Source: Campylobacteraceae bacterium
GTDB lineage: Bacteria; Campylobacterota; Campylobacteria; Campylobacterales; Sulfurovaceae
Reading direction: 5' to 3'
Assembly: GCA_027023325.1 (NCBI GenBank)
Contig: JALVVQ010000004.1
Span: forward strand, 1-5,311
DNA: 5,311 nucleotides
The translations under genes and the position numbers were made by a program. The notes under the pieces are model-generated. The model was not told the DNA's origin, did not search any database, and saw nothing but the letters and a program-made list of their open reading frames with translations. The stretch's first letter is position 1. Each line of letters starts with the position of its first letter. Positions 1-5,099 of this stretch are shown piece after piece.

Positions 1-143
1 CCCATAGCTTATTTGTGTGGGGACACGAAAGTGCTATAATAATTGGTTTTGAAGTTTATCCAAGTAAGGCACTGATATTTAATATCATCCACCCCTAAAA
101 CTTCACCTTACAAAAATATTCCAACCTCACAATCATAACACAA
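1..143. other. Non-coding left edge with short inverted repeats
   Basis: No convincing gene lies here. The stretch is the 3' flank of the WYL regulator gene, which reads leftward into it. Visible structure on the plus strand: a 7-bp stem with a GGGG loop (12-18 pairing with 23-29, one G-T pair), a TATAAT hexamer at 35-40, a 15-bp palindrome at 73-87, and two crossing complementary pairs (51-57 with 98-104; 64-69 with 106-111). No hairpin is followed by a T-run on either strand, so no intrinsic terminator for the regulator gene can be named. Confidence 0.5.
73..87. repeat. 15-bp palindrome downstream of the WYL regulator gene
   Basis: TGATATT and AATATCA flank a single central T, a perfect inverted repeat of 7-bp arms. 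It is AT-rich and has no adjacent T-run, so it is more like a protein-binding half-site pair than a terminator. It lies about 57 bp beyond the stop codon of the regulator gene. Whether anything binds it is unknown. Confidence 0.45.
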
Positions 144-1064
144 TCAATCGGACACCCACATGTCCACTTCATCCATCTGACCCAGAAATATCTCCATATC
201 TTCCCTCAGGCTATCTCTCATATCTCGTGGCTCTATCACATGCAGGTGAGGTATCCATGTCTTGATCTCCGGCAACAGTTCCATAGGATGAGTGATGATG
301 TAGGTAAACTCTGCGGCACCATCATTGTGAGGCATATCCAAGTGTTGGCTGGGGTGGATAGGGACTTCCTGGAGGTAACGAGTGGCATAGGCGGAGGCAT
401 ATACCCTTACAGTGAACGGCTCTGCATCCTCACTGCTCCAGATCGAGGCGCGGAGGTTGGCTCTGTCTAACTCCTCAGGTGTCAGATCTTGAGGCGTAGC
501 GACAAGCAACTTGAAGCCCCTGATCTTCAGAAAGTCAAATGGGCGTATCTGGGTGGAGGCATCCTCTTTTGCCAACAAATACCATTTACCTTTGGCTGTG
601 TAAAGTTTAATAGGTGAGACTGTTTTAGTGCTGGTGATACTGCGGTTGTTGGTATAAACAAAGCGGCATTTACACTGCTTCTCAATACTCTCGATGATCG
701 CCTCTGCAATCTGCCTATCTATACCACTATAGGCAATAGCAAAAGATATCAGAGGTATCCCCTCGCCTCTACCTCCGAGGCACTCGATGCTCAGTCCTGC
801 ATTAGAAGCAAAAGCATGCAACAATGCAGACGGAAGTCTGCTTATATGCGAAAGCTTTGCTGCATCAATACGGTATTCTCCTTGCTTGCTTACCAGTGGT
901 ATACCTGCCTCAATAATCTTGTACATATCTCTTCTGATGGTACGCGGATTAACCCCATAAATCTCTGCGAGTGCGCGCACATGCAGTCGTTCAAATGCAT
1001 ACAGCCGTTTGACGATTTCAATCCCTCTTTTTAGAGATTCTCTTTTTCTGGAATACTTCATCAT
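144..1064 (-). CDS. WYL-domain transcriptional regulator with N-terminal helix-turn-helix
   Basis: A 306-residue putative DNA-binding regulator. Residues about 10-60 form a DeoR/HTH_11-like winged helix; the recognition part reads LAEIYGVNPRTIRRDM at about 32-47. The WYL domain spans about 125-190, with the name motif WYL at 161-163 preceded by GK and followed by a conserved-looking RPFDF. A C-terminal WCX-like region (about 215-295) ends with the usual LxEDMEIFL-type helix. WYL domains bind ligands, in some cases nucleic acid, and several family members control DNA-damage or phage-defence genes; no target is visible here. The reading frame stays open to 1310, but that extension runs antisense through tRNA-Gln, so it is not the start. 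ATG codons at 1091, 1064 and 1061 are all possible and none has a good Shine-Dalgarno; 1064 sits just before the helix-turn-helix. The gene is monocistronic here and divergent from tRNA-Gln. Confidence 0.9.
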   Translation of the reverse strand: MMKYSRKRESLKRGIEIVKRLYAFERLHVRALAEIYGVNPRTIRRDMYKIIEAGIPLVSKQGEYRIDAAKLSHISRLPSALLHAFASNAGLSIECLGGRGEGIPLISFAIAYSGIDRQIAEAIIESIEKQCKCRFVYTNNRSITSTKTVSPIKLYTAKGKWYLLAKEDASTQIRPFDFLKIRGFKLLVATPQDLTPEELDRANLRASIWSSEDAEPFTVRVYASAYATRYLQEVPIHPSQHLDMPHNDGAAEFTYIITHPMELLPEIKTWIPHLHVIEPRDMRDSLREDMEIFLGQMDEVDMWVSD

Positions 1065-1103
1065 GCCATTATGATACCCAAAAGATTTCATATACCAAAA
1101 TAC

Positions 1104-1112
1104 ACTATAGCA
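1104..1112 (-). promoter_or_regulatory. Possible extended -10 promoter of the WYL regulator gene
   Basis: On the minus strand the bases read TG-C-TATAGT, an extended -10 element. No good -35 hexamer lies 16-18 bp upstream, which an extended -10 can tolerate. A start near 1097 would give a leader of about 33 nt for the ATG at 1064 but almost none for the ATG at 1091, which mildly favours 1064. Assignment is by inspection only. Confidence 0.35.
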
Positions 1113-1144
1113 ATATGCGCCAAATGCTCTTCTTGATAAAATTT

Positions 1145-1176
1145 CCCAATTTTTCCCAAAAACCCAAAAAACACCC
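1145..1176. other. Phased A/T tracts and four CCC runs upstream of the tRNA-Gln promoter
   Basis: Four CCC triplets (1145-1147, 1155-1157, 1163-1165, 1174-1176) alternate with A/T tracts at intervals of 8-11 bp, ending at the base before the -35 hexamer. The A/T tracts fall at about -40 to -60, where an UP element contacts the RNA polymerase alpha subunit, and their near-helical spacing could bend the DNA. The minus strand carries the matching GGG runs, with loops of 7, 5 and 8 nt. The role is inferred from position alone. Confidence 0.45.
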
Positions 1177-1205
1177 TTGACAACTAAGAATTTTTGAGCT
1201 ATAAT
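1177..1205 (+). promoter_or_regulatory. Consensus sigma-70 promoter of tRNA-Gln
   Basis: The -35 hexamer TTGACA (1177-1182) and the -10 hexamer TATAAT (1200-1205) both match consensus exactly and are separated by 17 bp. Transcription should start near 1212, about 27 nt before the mature tRNA. The bases after the -10, CCCGTCC, make a GC-rich discriminator, the feature that makes stable-RNA promoters sensitive to the stringent response in well-studied bacteria. Consensus -35 elements are not the rule in Campylobacterota, which fits a promoter of high strength. Confidence 0.92.
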
Positions 1206-1214
1206 CCCGTCCAC

Positions 1215-1232
1215 ATAAGCAGTAATGCTTAT
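1215..1232 (+). other. Hairpin in the tRNA-Gln precursor leader, GNRA loop
   Basis: ATAAGCA and TGCTTAT form a perfect 7-bp stem closed by a GTAA (GNRA) tetraloop. It begins about 3 nt after the predicted transcription start and ends 6 nt before the mature tRNA 5' end. It could protect the precursor 5' end or help present it to RNase P. It is not followed by a T-run, so it does not look like a terminator. Confidence 0.65.
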
Positions 1233-1319
1233 TTCTGTTGGGGCGTCGCCAAGTGGTAAGGCCTCGGTTTTTGGTATCGATATTCGGGGGTTCGAGTCCC
1301 TCCGCCCCATCCAACAGAA
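1233..1319 (+). other. Leader-trailer helix extending the tRNA-Gln acceptor stem
   Basis: The six bases before the mature tRNA, TTCTGT (1233-1238), are perfectly complementary to ACAGAA (1314-1319), immediately after the encoded CCA. In the precursor the acceptor stem would continue as a 6-bp helix, with the discriminator and CCA bulged on the 3' side. The leader hairpin at 1215-1232 abuts this helix directly and could stack on it. Such pairing would affect RNase P cleavage and 3' trimming. The complementarity is read directly; the function is inferred. Confidence 0.65.
1239..1313 (+). tRNA. tRNA-Gln (anticodon TTG)
   Basis: A complete 75-nt cloverleaf with encoded CCA. Acceptor arms are TGGGGCG (1239-1245) and CGCCCCA (1303-1309), perfectly paired, with T1310 as the discriminator. 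The D stem is GCC/GGC with a 9-nt loop. The anticodon stem TCGGT/ATCGA encloses loop TTTTGGT, giving anticodon TTG at 1271-1273 for glutamine codons CAA and, by wobble, CAG. A 5-nt variable region and a T arm with loop TTCGAGT follow. The gene stands first of two tRNAs, 76 bp before tRNA-fMet, and has its own strong promoter. Confidence 0.97.
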
Positions 1320-1325
1320 GATTTA

Positions 1326-1349
1326 AGTTTGAATATAACTATTCAAGCT
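1326..1349. repeat. 24-bp near-perfect palindrome at the tRNA-fMet promoter
   Basis: AGTTTGAATA (1326-1335) and TATTCAAGCT (1340-1349) are complementary over 10 bp with one G-T wobble, around a TAAC loop; the inner 7 bp on each side are perfect. It fills the -35 and spacer region of the following promoter and touches the first base of its -10 element. It could be an operator, or a weak hairpin at the end of the tRNA-Gln transcript, but no T-run follows it. Confidence 0.55.
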
Positions 1350-1354
1350 ATAAT
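1349..1354 (+). promoter_or_regulatory. -10 element for tRNA-fMet
   Basis: A TATAAT hexamer sits 35 bp before the mature tRNA-fMet, embedded in AGCTATAATC, the same ten bases found around the -10 of the tRNA-Gln promoter. No convincing -35 is present: the nearest TTG-type hexamers lie inside the palindrome at a spacing of only 14-15 bp. Weak or absent -35 elements are usual for housekeeping promoters in Campylobacterota. The downstream discriminator, CTCACTC, is less GC-rich than that of tRNA-Gln. Read-through from tRNA-Gln could also supply this gene. Confidence 0.7.
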
Positions 1355-1389
1355 CTCACTCTCATTTAACCATGAGAAGACTTTCCTGT

Positions 1390-1466
<77 letters not shown>

Positions 1467-1537
1467 ATACAGTCCTCATTTCACCATACAATCTAAAGAT
1501 TTACTCTATATAACATATACACACAATACAACATCTA
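1467..1537. other. Convergent intergenic spacer without a clear terminator
   Basis: The two tRNAs (plus strand) and the acetate/helicase operon (minus strand) meet here. Only weak AT-rich hairpins are visible, for example AATCT/AGATT around 1490-1501, and none has a GC-rich stem with a following T-run on either strand. Termination may be Rho-dependent or the transcripts may overlap. Confidence 0.4.
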
Positions 1538-1837
1538 CTAAAGATCTACAGGCACAAAAGCACCCTCAGTTATGTCATAACGATACGCCTCCATCGGATA
1601 GTCTCCTATCTGAAAGATGACTTTGCACGCGGCAAAGCCTGCTTTGGCAAGGGCACGCTTGAGGGCAGAGTGAATATAGAGTACGGTATTGACCTTATGG
1701 GTGGTACTCTCTCCGAGGTAAGTGAAGGGCTCATCAGGAATAGGCGTAAACCCTTCTCGTTTGAGATGCTTTTCAAACACTGTTTTGTCAAGCAACCCCT
1801 CTATGCTAACTACGAGTAAGACTTCTACAGGTTCCAT
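1538..1837 (-). CDS. Conserved-looking small protein of unknown function
   Basis: A 99-residue soluble protein that I do not recognise. It has no signal peptide, no membrane segment and no cysteine pair. Reading residue patterns, it looks like a beta-alpha-beta-beta-alpha-beta unit: strand at 4-12 (VEVLLVVSI), amphipathic helix at 17-29, strand-like segments at about 36-42 and 48-55, helix at 56-67, and a final strand at 71-77 (CKVIFQI). That order would suit a small ferredoxin-like fold, but this is a guess from pattern, not a family match. The start is well supported: AAGGAG lies 7 nt before the ATG. It is the last gene of the operon, 16 nt after the ABC ATPase stop. Confidence 0.8.
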   Translation of the reverse strand: MEPVEVLLVVSIEGLLDKTVFEKHLKREGFTPIPDEPFTYLGESTTHKVNTVLYIHSALKRALAKAGFAACKVIFQIGDYPMEAYRYDITEGAFVPVDL

Positions 1838-1844
1838 ATTTTCA

Positions 1845-1850
1845 CTCCTT
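1845..1850 (-). promoter_or_regulatory. Strong ribosome binding site of the 99-residue protein
   Basis: AAGGAG on the minus strand, 7 nt before the ATG at 1837 and just after the ABC ATPase stop codon. It is the best Shine-Dalgarno in the window and suggests the small protein is translated efficiently in its own right. Confidence 0.85.
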
Positions 1851-1853
1851 GTT

Positions 1854-2642
1854 TTATTTATTTTGGAAGTAATATCGCCCCTCTTTCTGCCCTATCTCTA
1901 GAGGCGTATCGAAGGTTTGACTGAGGTTTTTACTGCTAAGTATGGTTTCTTTCGATCCCGATTTAAGAATTTTACCCTCTTTGAGCAGTACTGCTTTGGT
2001 AATCTCAGGGAAGATCTCTTCGATATGATGGGTAATCAAGATAATCGTCACCTTCCCAGAGAGCGCCCGTATCAGAGCGACAAACTCCCGCTGTGCCTTG
2101 ATATCCAGACCACTTGTCGGCTCATCCAGTAACAATACCTGTGGAGCATGCACCATCGCTCGTGCGATCACACAGCGGCGCAGCTCTCCTGTGGACATCT
2201 GCCCGACAGAAGTCTCTGCCAGATGTCCTACCTCCAGCAGTGCCATCGCTTCGGCTGCCTTGGTATGTTGTACGGTAGTGATGCCCATATGTGAAAAAAC
2301 ACCCAAGGCACTGTGAAATCCAGAGAGCACCAGATCCAGACCATTCACCTGCATCGCCTGAGAGGCAAAGATACTATGCAGATCATTGGTGATGATGCCT
2401 AGATGCTTTTTTAGTTCCCAGATACTCCAGCGCTCTTTGCCAAAGAGCTCTTTTTTGTAGGGATACTTGCTGCTGGGGTAGATGTCATTGGAAAAAAGCT
2501 TCATTAGGGTGCTTTTGCCGGAGCCGTTCGCACCGAGAATCACCGTATGTTCACCACCATCGATTTGTAGCGAGATATCATGGAGGACGGCTCCTCTACC
2601 ATAGTCAACAGTAATATGCTGAAAGTCAATGAGTGGTTTCAT
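1854..2642 (-). CDS. ABC transporter ATP-binding protein, ModF/PhrA/YlmA type
   Basis: A 262-residue single nucleotide-binding domain, cytoplasmic. Walker A is GANGSGKST at 37-45, the signature is MSTGE at 149-153 in place of LSGGQ, Walker B is VLLLDEP at 169-175, the D-loop SGLD is at 177-180 and the switch histidine is H205 (ITHH). The Q-loop region reads GIITNDLH (82-89) with no glutamine in the usual place; together with NGLDLVLSGF (100-109) this resembles the ModF/PhrA/YlmA group, whose substrate is generally unproven. No permease or binding protein is adjacent, so a transport role cannot be assigned. The ATG at 2642 is chosen because the 29-residue upstream extension lies within dbpA; it follows the dbpA stop by 7 nt with only AAAGG too close to serve well, suggesting translational coupling. 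Confidence 0.88.
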   Translation of the reverse strand: MKPLIDFQHITVDYGRGAVLHDISLQIDGGEHTVILGANGSGKSTLMKLFSNDIYPSSKYPYKKELFGKERWSIWELKKHLGIITNDLHSIFASQAMQVNGLDLVLSGFHSALGVFSHMGITTVQHTKAAEAMALLEVGHLAETSVGQMSTGELRRCVIARAMVHAPQVLLLDEPTSGLDIKAQREFVALIRALSGKVTIILITHHIEEIFPEITKAVLLKEGKILKSGSKETILSSKNLSQTFDTPLEIGQKEGRYYFQNK

Positions 2643-2649
2643 GCCTTTA

Positions 2650-4014
2650 TCATAACCACCAGACTCTGAATTTTCTCTTCTTGATTTTGCCTTTCTGTAG
2701 TCCTTTGTACGCCTTTTGTGCCGCTGCACGCTCTATGGCCACATAGGACTGCCTCTCACCGATCGAGATCTTGCCTATCTGCTCAGGAGAGAGTCCGATC
2801 TCCTTGCAAAGCGTGCCCAGAATATCTCCTGCACGCAGCTTGGATTTTTTGCCTCCATCGATACAGAGTGTCACCTTGTGGCTCTCCATGGCAAAATGCT
2901 TTTCTGGACGCAATACCGAGAGTGCTTCTACTCTCGCATCGGGCACAATATCCTCCCGCTTAGTTGCCTCTCTGGGAGTCATGAGCGTGACCGCTTTGCC
3001 TGTAGCACCTGCCCTGCCTGTTCTGCCGATACGGTGAGTATAGATCTCCGAATCGTGGGGGAGGTCATAGTTGATCACCAGCTCGATCTGAGAGATATCC
3101 AGCCCTCGTGAGGCGACATCTGTCGCGACGAGTATGCGTGTCGTACCGTTGGCAAACATCAGTAGTGCCTCATCACGCCCTCTCTGGTCAAGATCTCCAT
3201 GTAAAGCATCAGCAGAGAATCCCGCGTCATGGAGCAGGTCTGCCACCGCCTCTGTCTCCACCTTCTTGTTGCAAAATAGCAATGCAGAGGCAGGCTGTAA
3301 TGATTTGAGTATATGTAGAAGCGCTTGAGGTTTGGCAGAGGGTTCTACTTCATAGACACGCTGTTCGATTACCTCTGAGGTATGGGTCGAGGCGATAGTG
3401 ATGTGCTGAGGGTTTTTGAGTATATTTTTAGAAAGTTGCTCGATCTTGTCGGGAAAAGTGGCTGAAAAGAGCAGGCTTTGGCGTTGGCGTGGGAGATTGG
3501 AAGCTATCTTGCTGATCGCTTCGTAAAAACCCATATCCAGCATACGGTCTGCTTCATCAAGTATCAGGGTCTTGATGTCATAGAGCGGCAGCGTCTCTCG
3601 GGAGAGGTGGTCTTGGAGTCTGCCTGGTGTCCCTACGACGATATGCGCTCCTTTTTCCAATGAACTGATCTGCCCTCGCATCGGTACCCCACCTGTCAGC
3701 GTGATGATCTTGAGATTCTCTCTGTAGCGTGCCAGCCTTCGCAGTTCTTTGGAGACCTGATCTGCCAACTCTCTGGTGGGTGTCAGGATGAGTGCCTGTG
3801 GGTCTTTGTTGGCAGTATCAATGCCTATGATGAGAGGGATACCAAAGGCTGCAGTCTTGCCAGAGCCAGTCTTTGCCTGCGCGATGATATCTTTGCCTTC
3901 CATCGCCACAGGAATCGTCTGCTCTTGGATGGCCGTCATCATGTCGTAACCGAGTGTACCAAGGTTGTTTATCAGGGGCTGAGGTAGCATGGAAATAGTA
4001 TTGAAGGGCTGCAT
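2650..4014 (-). CDS. dbpA: ATP-dependent RNA helicase DbpA (DEAD-box)
   Basis: A 454-residue protein, close to the 457 of E. coli DbpA. DbpA unwinds RNA with ATP and is targeted to hairpin 92 of 23S rRNA during 50S subunit assembly. Motifs in order: Q motif with F4 and Q30, motif I AKTGSGKT (47-54), Ia PTRELADQ (79-86), TPGR (129-132), II DEAD (153-156), III SAT (184-186), IV LLFCNKK (245-251), V TDVASRGLD (298-306), VI HRIGRTGRAG (327-336). The C-terminal DbpA RNA-binding domain (about 380-453) carries TLCIDGGKKSKLRAGDILG and a basic tail, and separates it from RhlE or SrmB. The start has a modest AAAAGAG site 4 nt upstream. It lies 29 nt after ackA, in the same direction. Confidence 0.96.
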   Translation of the reverse strand: MQPFNTISMLPQPLINNLGTLGYDMMTAIQEQTIPVAMEGKDIIAQAKTGSGKTAAFGIPLIIGIDTANKDPQALILTPTRELADQVSKELRRLARYRENLKIITLTGGVPMRGQISSLEKGAHIVVGTPGRLQDHLSRETLPLYDIKTLILDEADRMLDMGFYEAISKIASNLPRQRQSLLFSATFPDKIEQLSKNILKNPQHITIASTHTSEVIEQRVYEVEPSAKPQALLHILKSLQPASALLFCNKKVETEAVADLLHDAGFSADALHGDLDQRGRDEALLMFANGTTRILVATDVASRGLDISQIELVINYDLPHDSEIYTHRIGRTGRAGATGKAVTLMTPREATKREDIVPDARVEALSVLRPEKHFAMESHKVTLCIDGGKKSKLRAGDILGTLCKEIGLSPEQIGKISIGERQSYVAIERAAAQKAYKGLQKGKIKKRKFRVWWL

Positions 4015-4018
4015 AGAT

Positions 4019-4025
4019 CTCTTTT
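4019..4025 (-). promoter_or_regulatory. Weak ribosome binding site of dbpA
   Basis: AAAAGAG on the minus strand, 4 nt before the ATG at 4014. It is a partial match to the Shine-Dalgarno consensus but supports this ATG over the internal one at residue 9. Confidence 0.45.
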
Positions 4026-4043
4026 GGATTGAATTATGCGGTA

Positions 4044-5099
4044 TTATATCCTATTTTTCACCAATGCATGGGTTTGCAGTGCAATCTCCAGCTCTTCATC
4101 TGTAGCAATTGTAAGGTATCTGGTGTCTACAGGCAGTTGCGCCATGATCGCCTGTCTGGTCACAGCATCGTGCTCTCCTATCCCACCGGTAAAGACAATT
4201 GCATCCACTTTGCCAAGCACAGCCGTATAGGCACCGATATACTTGACAATACGATAGCAGAACATCTCATGCGCCAGTGTGGCACGGGCATCACCCTCTG
4301 CTATCATACGATGGATCTGTCGCATATCATTCTCTCCGCAAAGACCTAGCAGACCACTTTGCTTGTTGAGCATATGATCCAGTGCTTCCATGCTGTAACC
4401 ATGTTCCCTAGAGAGATAGGCTAGGATGGCAGGATCGAGATCACCACTCCTGCTTCCCATGATAAGCCCTTCCAGAGGCGTAAACCCCATCGAAGTATCC
4501 ACACTACGCCCTTCCTTGATTGCACAGACACTGGCACCATTGCCTAGATGCAGTGTAATCAGATTGGCATCAGAAGGGTCTTTTTCCAGCTCAGCTGCTG
4601 CTTCTTTGGCGACAAAATGGTGCGAGGTGCCATGAAAGCCATAGCGACGTACCCCCATCTGCGTATAGGTCTCTTCTGGTAGCGCGTATCGATAGGCATA
4701 GTCGGGGATAGTCTGATGAAACGCTGTATCAAAGACCGCGACCTGGGGTACCTCGGGTGCCTCTGCACGGGTGATCATAATGCCCTCTAGATTGGCAGGA
4801 TTGTGTAGAGGTGCAAGTGGGATAAGTGCACGGATAGCTGCTACCACTGTCTCATCAATCCGTACACTCTGGGTGAAACGCTCACCCCCATGCACCACCC
4901 TGTGGCCAATGGCATCAAGCTGTGAAAGCGCAGTGATGCCTGCTCCTTTCAGCTGCTCTTCCATCTCCCCTATCGCTTCAGCGTATCCACCCTCTACAAT
5001 TTTTTCAATAGCACCTGAAGCCAGTACAGAGAGGGGATCCAATTCATAAAGTTTGTATTTTAGAGAAGAACTTCCTGCATTGAGTACGAGTATTTTCAT
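4044..5099 (-). CDS. ackA: Acetate kinase, compact form
   Basis: Converts acetyl phosphate and ADP to acetate and ATP (reversible), in the cytoplasm, after Pta. The N terminus MKILVLNAGSSSLKYKL is characteristic. By analogy with the Methanosarcina thermophila enzyme, catalytic residues are N7, R67 (R91), H99 (H123), D124 (D148), H156 (H180), H160 (H184), H184 (H208) and R217 (R241), followed by FTGGIGEH (303-310) and the DEEL glutamate at 335-336 (E384). At 351 residues it is about 50 shorter than the usual 395-408. The constant offset of 24 places one deletion between residues 7 and 67 and a second of similar size between about 310 and 335. The start has AGGAA 5 nt upstream and overlaps the pta stop by 4 nt. 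Confidence 0.97.
   Translation of the reverse strand: MKILVLNAGSSSLKYKLYELDPLSVLASGAIEKIVEGGYAEAIGEMEEQLKGAGITALSQLDAIGHRVVHGGERFTQSVRIDETVVAAIRALIPLAPLHNPANLEGIMITRAEAPEVPQVAVFDTAFHQTIPDYAYRYALPEETYTQMGVRRYGFHGTSHHFVAKEAAAELEKDPSDANLITLHLGNGASVCAIKEGRSVDTSMGFTPLEGLIMGSRSGDLDPAILAYLSREHGYSMEALDHMLNKQSGLLGLCGENDMRQIHRMIAEGDARATLAHEMFCYRIVKYIGAYTAVLGKVDAIVFTGGIGEHDAVTRQAIMAQLPVDTRYLTIATDEELEIALQTHALVKNRI

Noticed and set aside
35..40. TATAAT as a plus-strand promoter
   Set aside because: No good -35, and it would drive transcription into the 3' end of the WYL gene; AT-rich sequence produces such hexamers often.
3..98. Plus-strand frame open from the left edge for 31 codons, as if the end of a gene
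   Set aside because: Too short to exceed chance, no recognisable sequence, and it would stop about 45 bp from the convergent WYL gene without a terminator. Cannot be decided without the left flank.
1065..1310. The open frame of the WYL gene continues 82 codons upstream, giving a 388-residue protein starting MGRRDSNPR
   Set aside because: Its first codons are the antisense strand of tRNA-Gln, and this start would require transcription through the divergent tRNA promoter. The family-like part begins only at the helix-turn-helix after 1064.
1286..1313. tRNA-Gln 3' end as a phage or island attachment site
   Set aside because: No second copy of the tRNA 3' end and no integrase in the window.
1105..1314. 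69-codon minus-strand frame beginning MDGAEGLEPP
   Set aside because: Another antisense-tRNA translation, a well-known spurious type; no ribosome binding site and no family features.
1467..1537. Bidirectional intrinsic terminator between the tRNAs and the operon
   Set aside because: Only 4-5 bp AT-rich stems, without a GC-rich stem or T-run on either strand.
2643..2729. 29-residue N-terminal extension of the ABC ATPase
   Set aside because: It overlaps the basic C-terminal tail of dbpA in another frame and has no ABC features; the domain begins normally at MKPLIDFQHITVDYG.
2716..3111. 131-codon plus-strand frame
   Set aside because: Lies opposite the DbpA coding sequence and reads as a shadow: cysteine- and histidine-rich, with no domain and no ribosome binding site.
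4029..4349. 106-codon plus-strand frame opposite ackA
   Set aside because: Antisense shadow of a strongly conserved gene; no recognisable protein features.
4044..5099. Short ackA as a pseudogene or sequencing frameshift
   Set aside because: The frame is continuous, all catalytic residues checked are present in order, and both missing blocks are in-frame.
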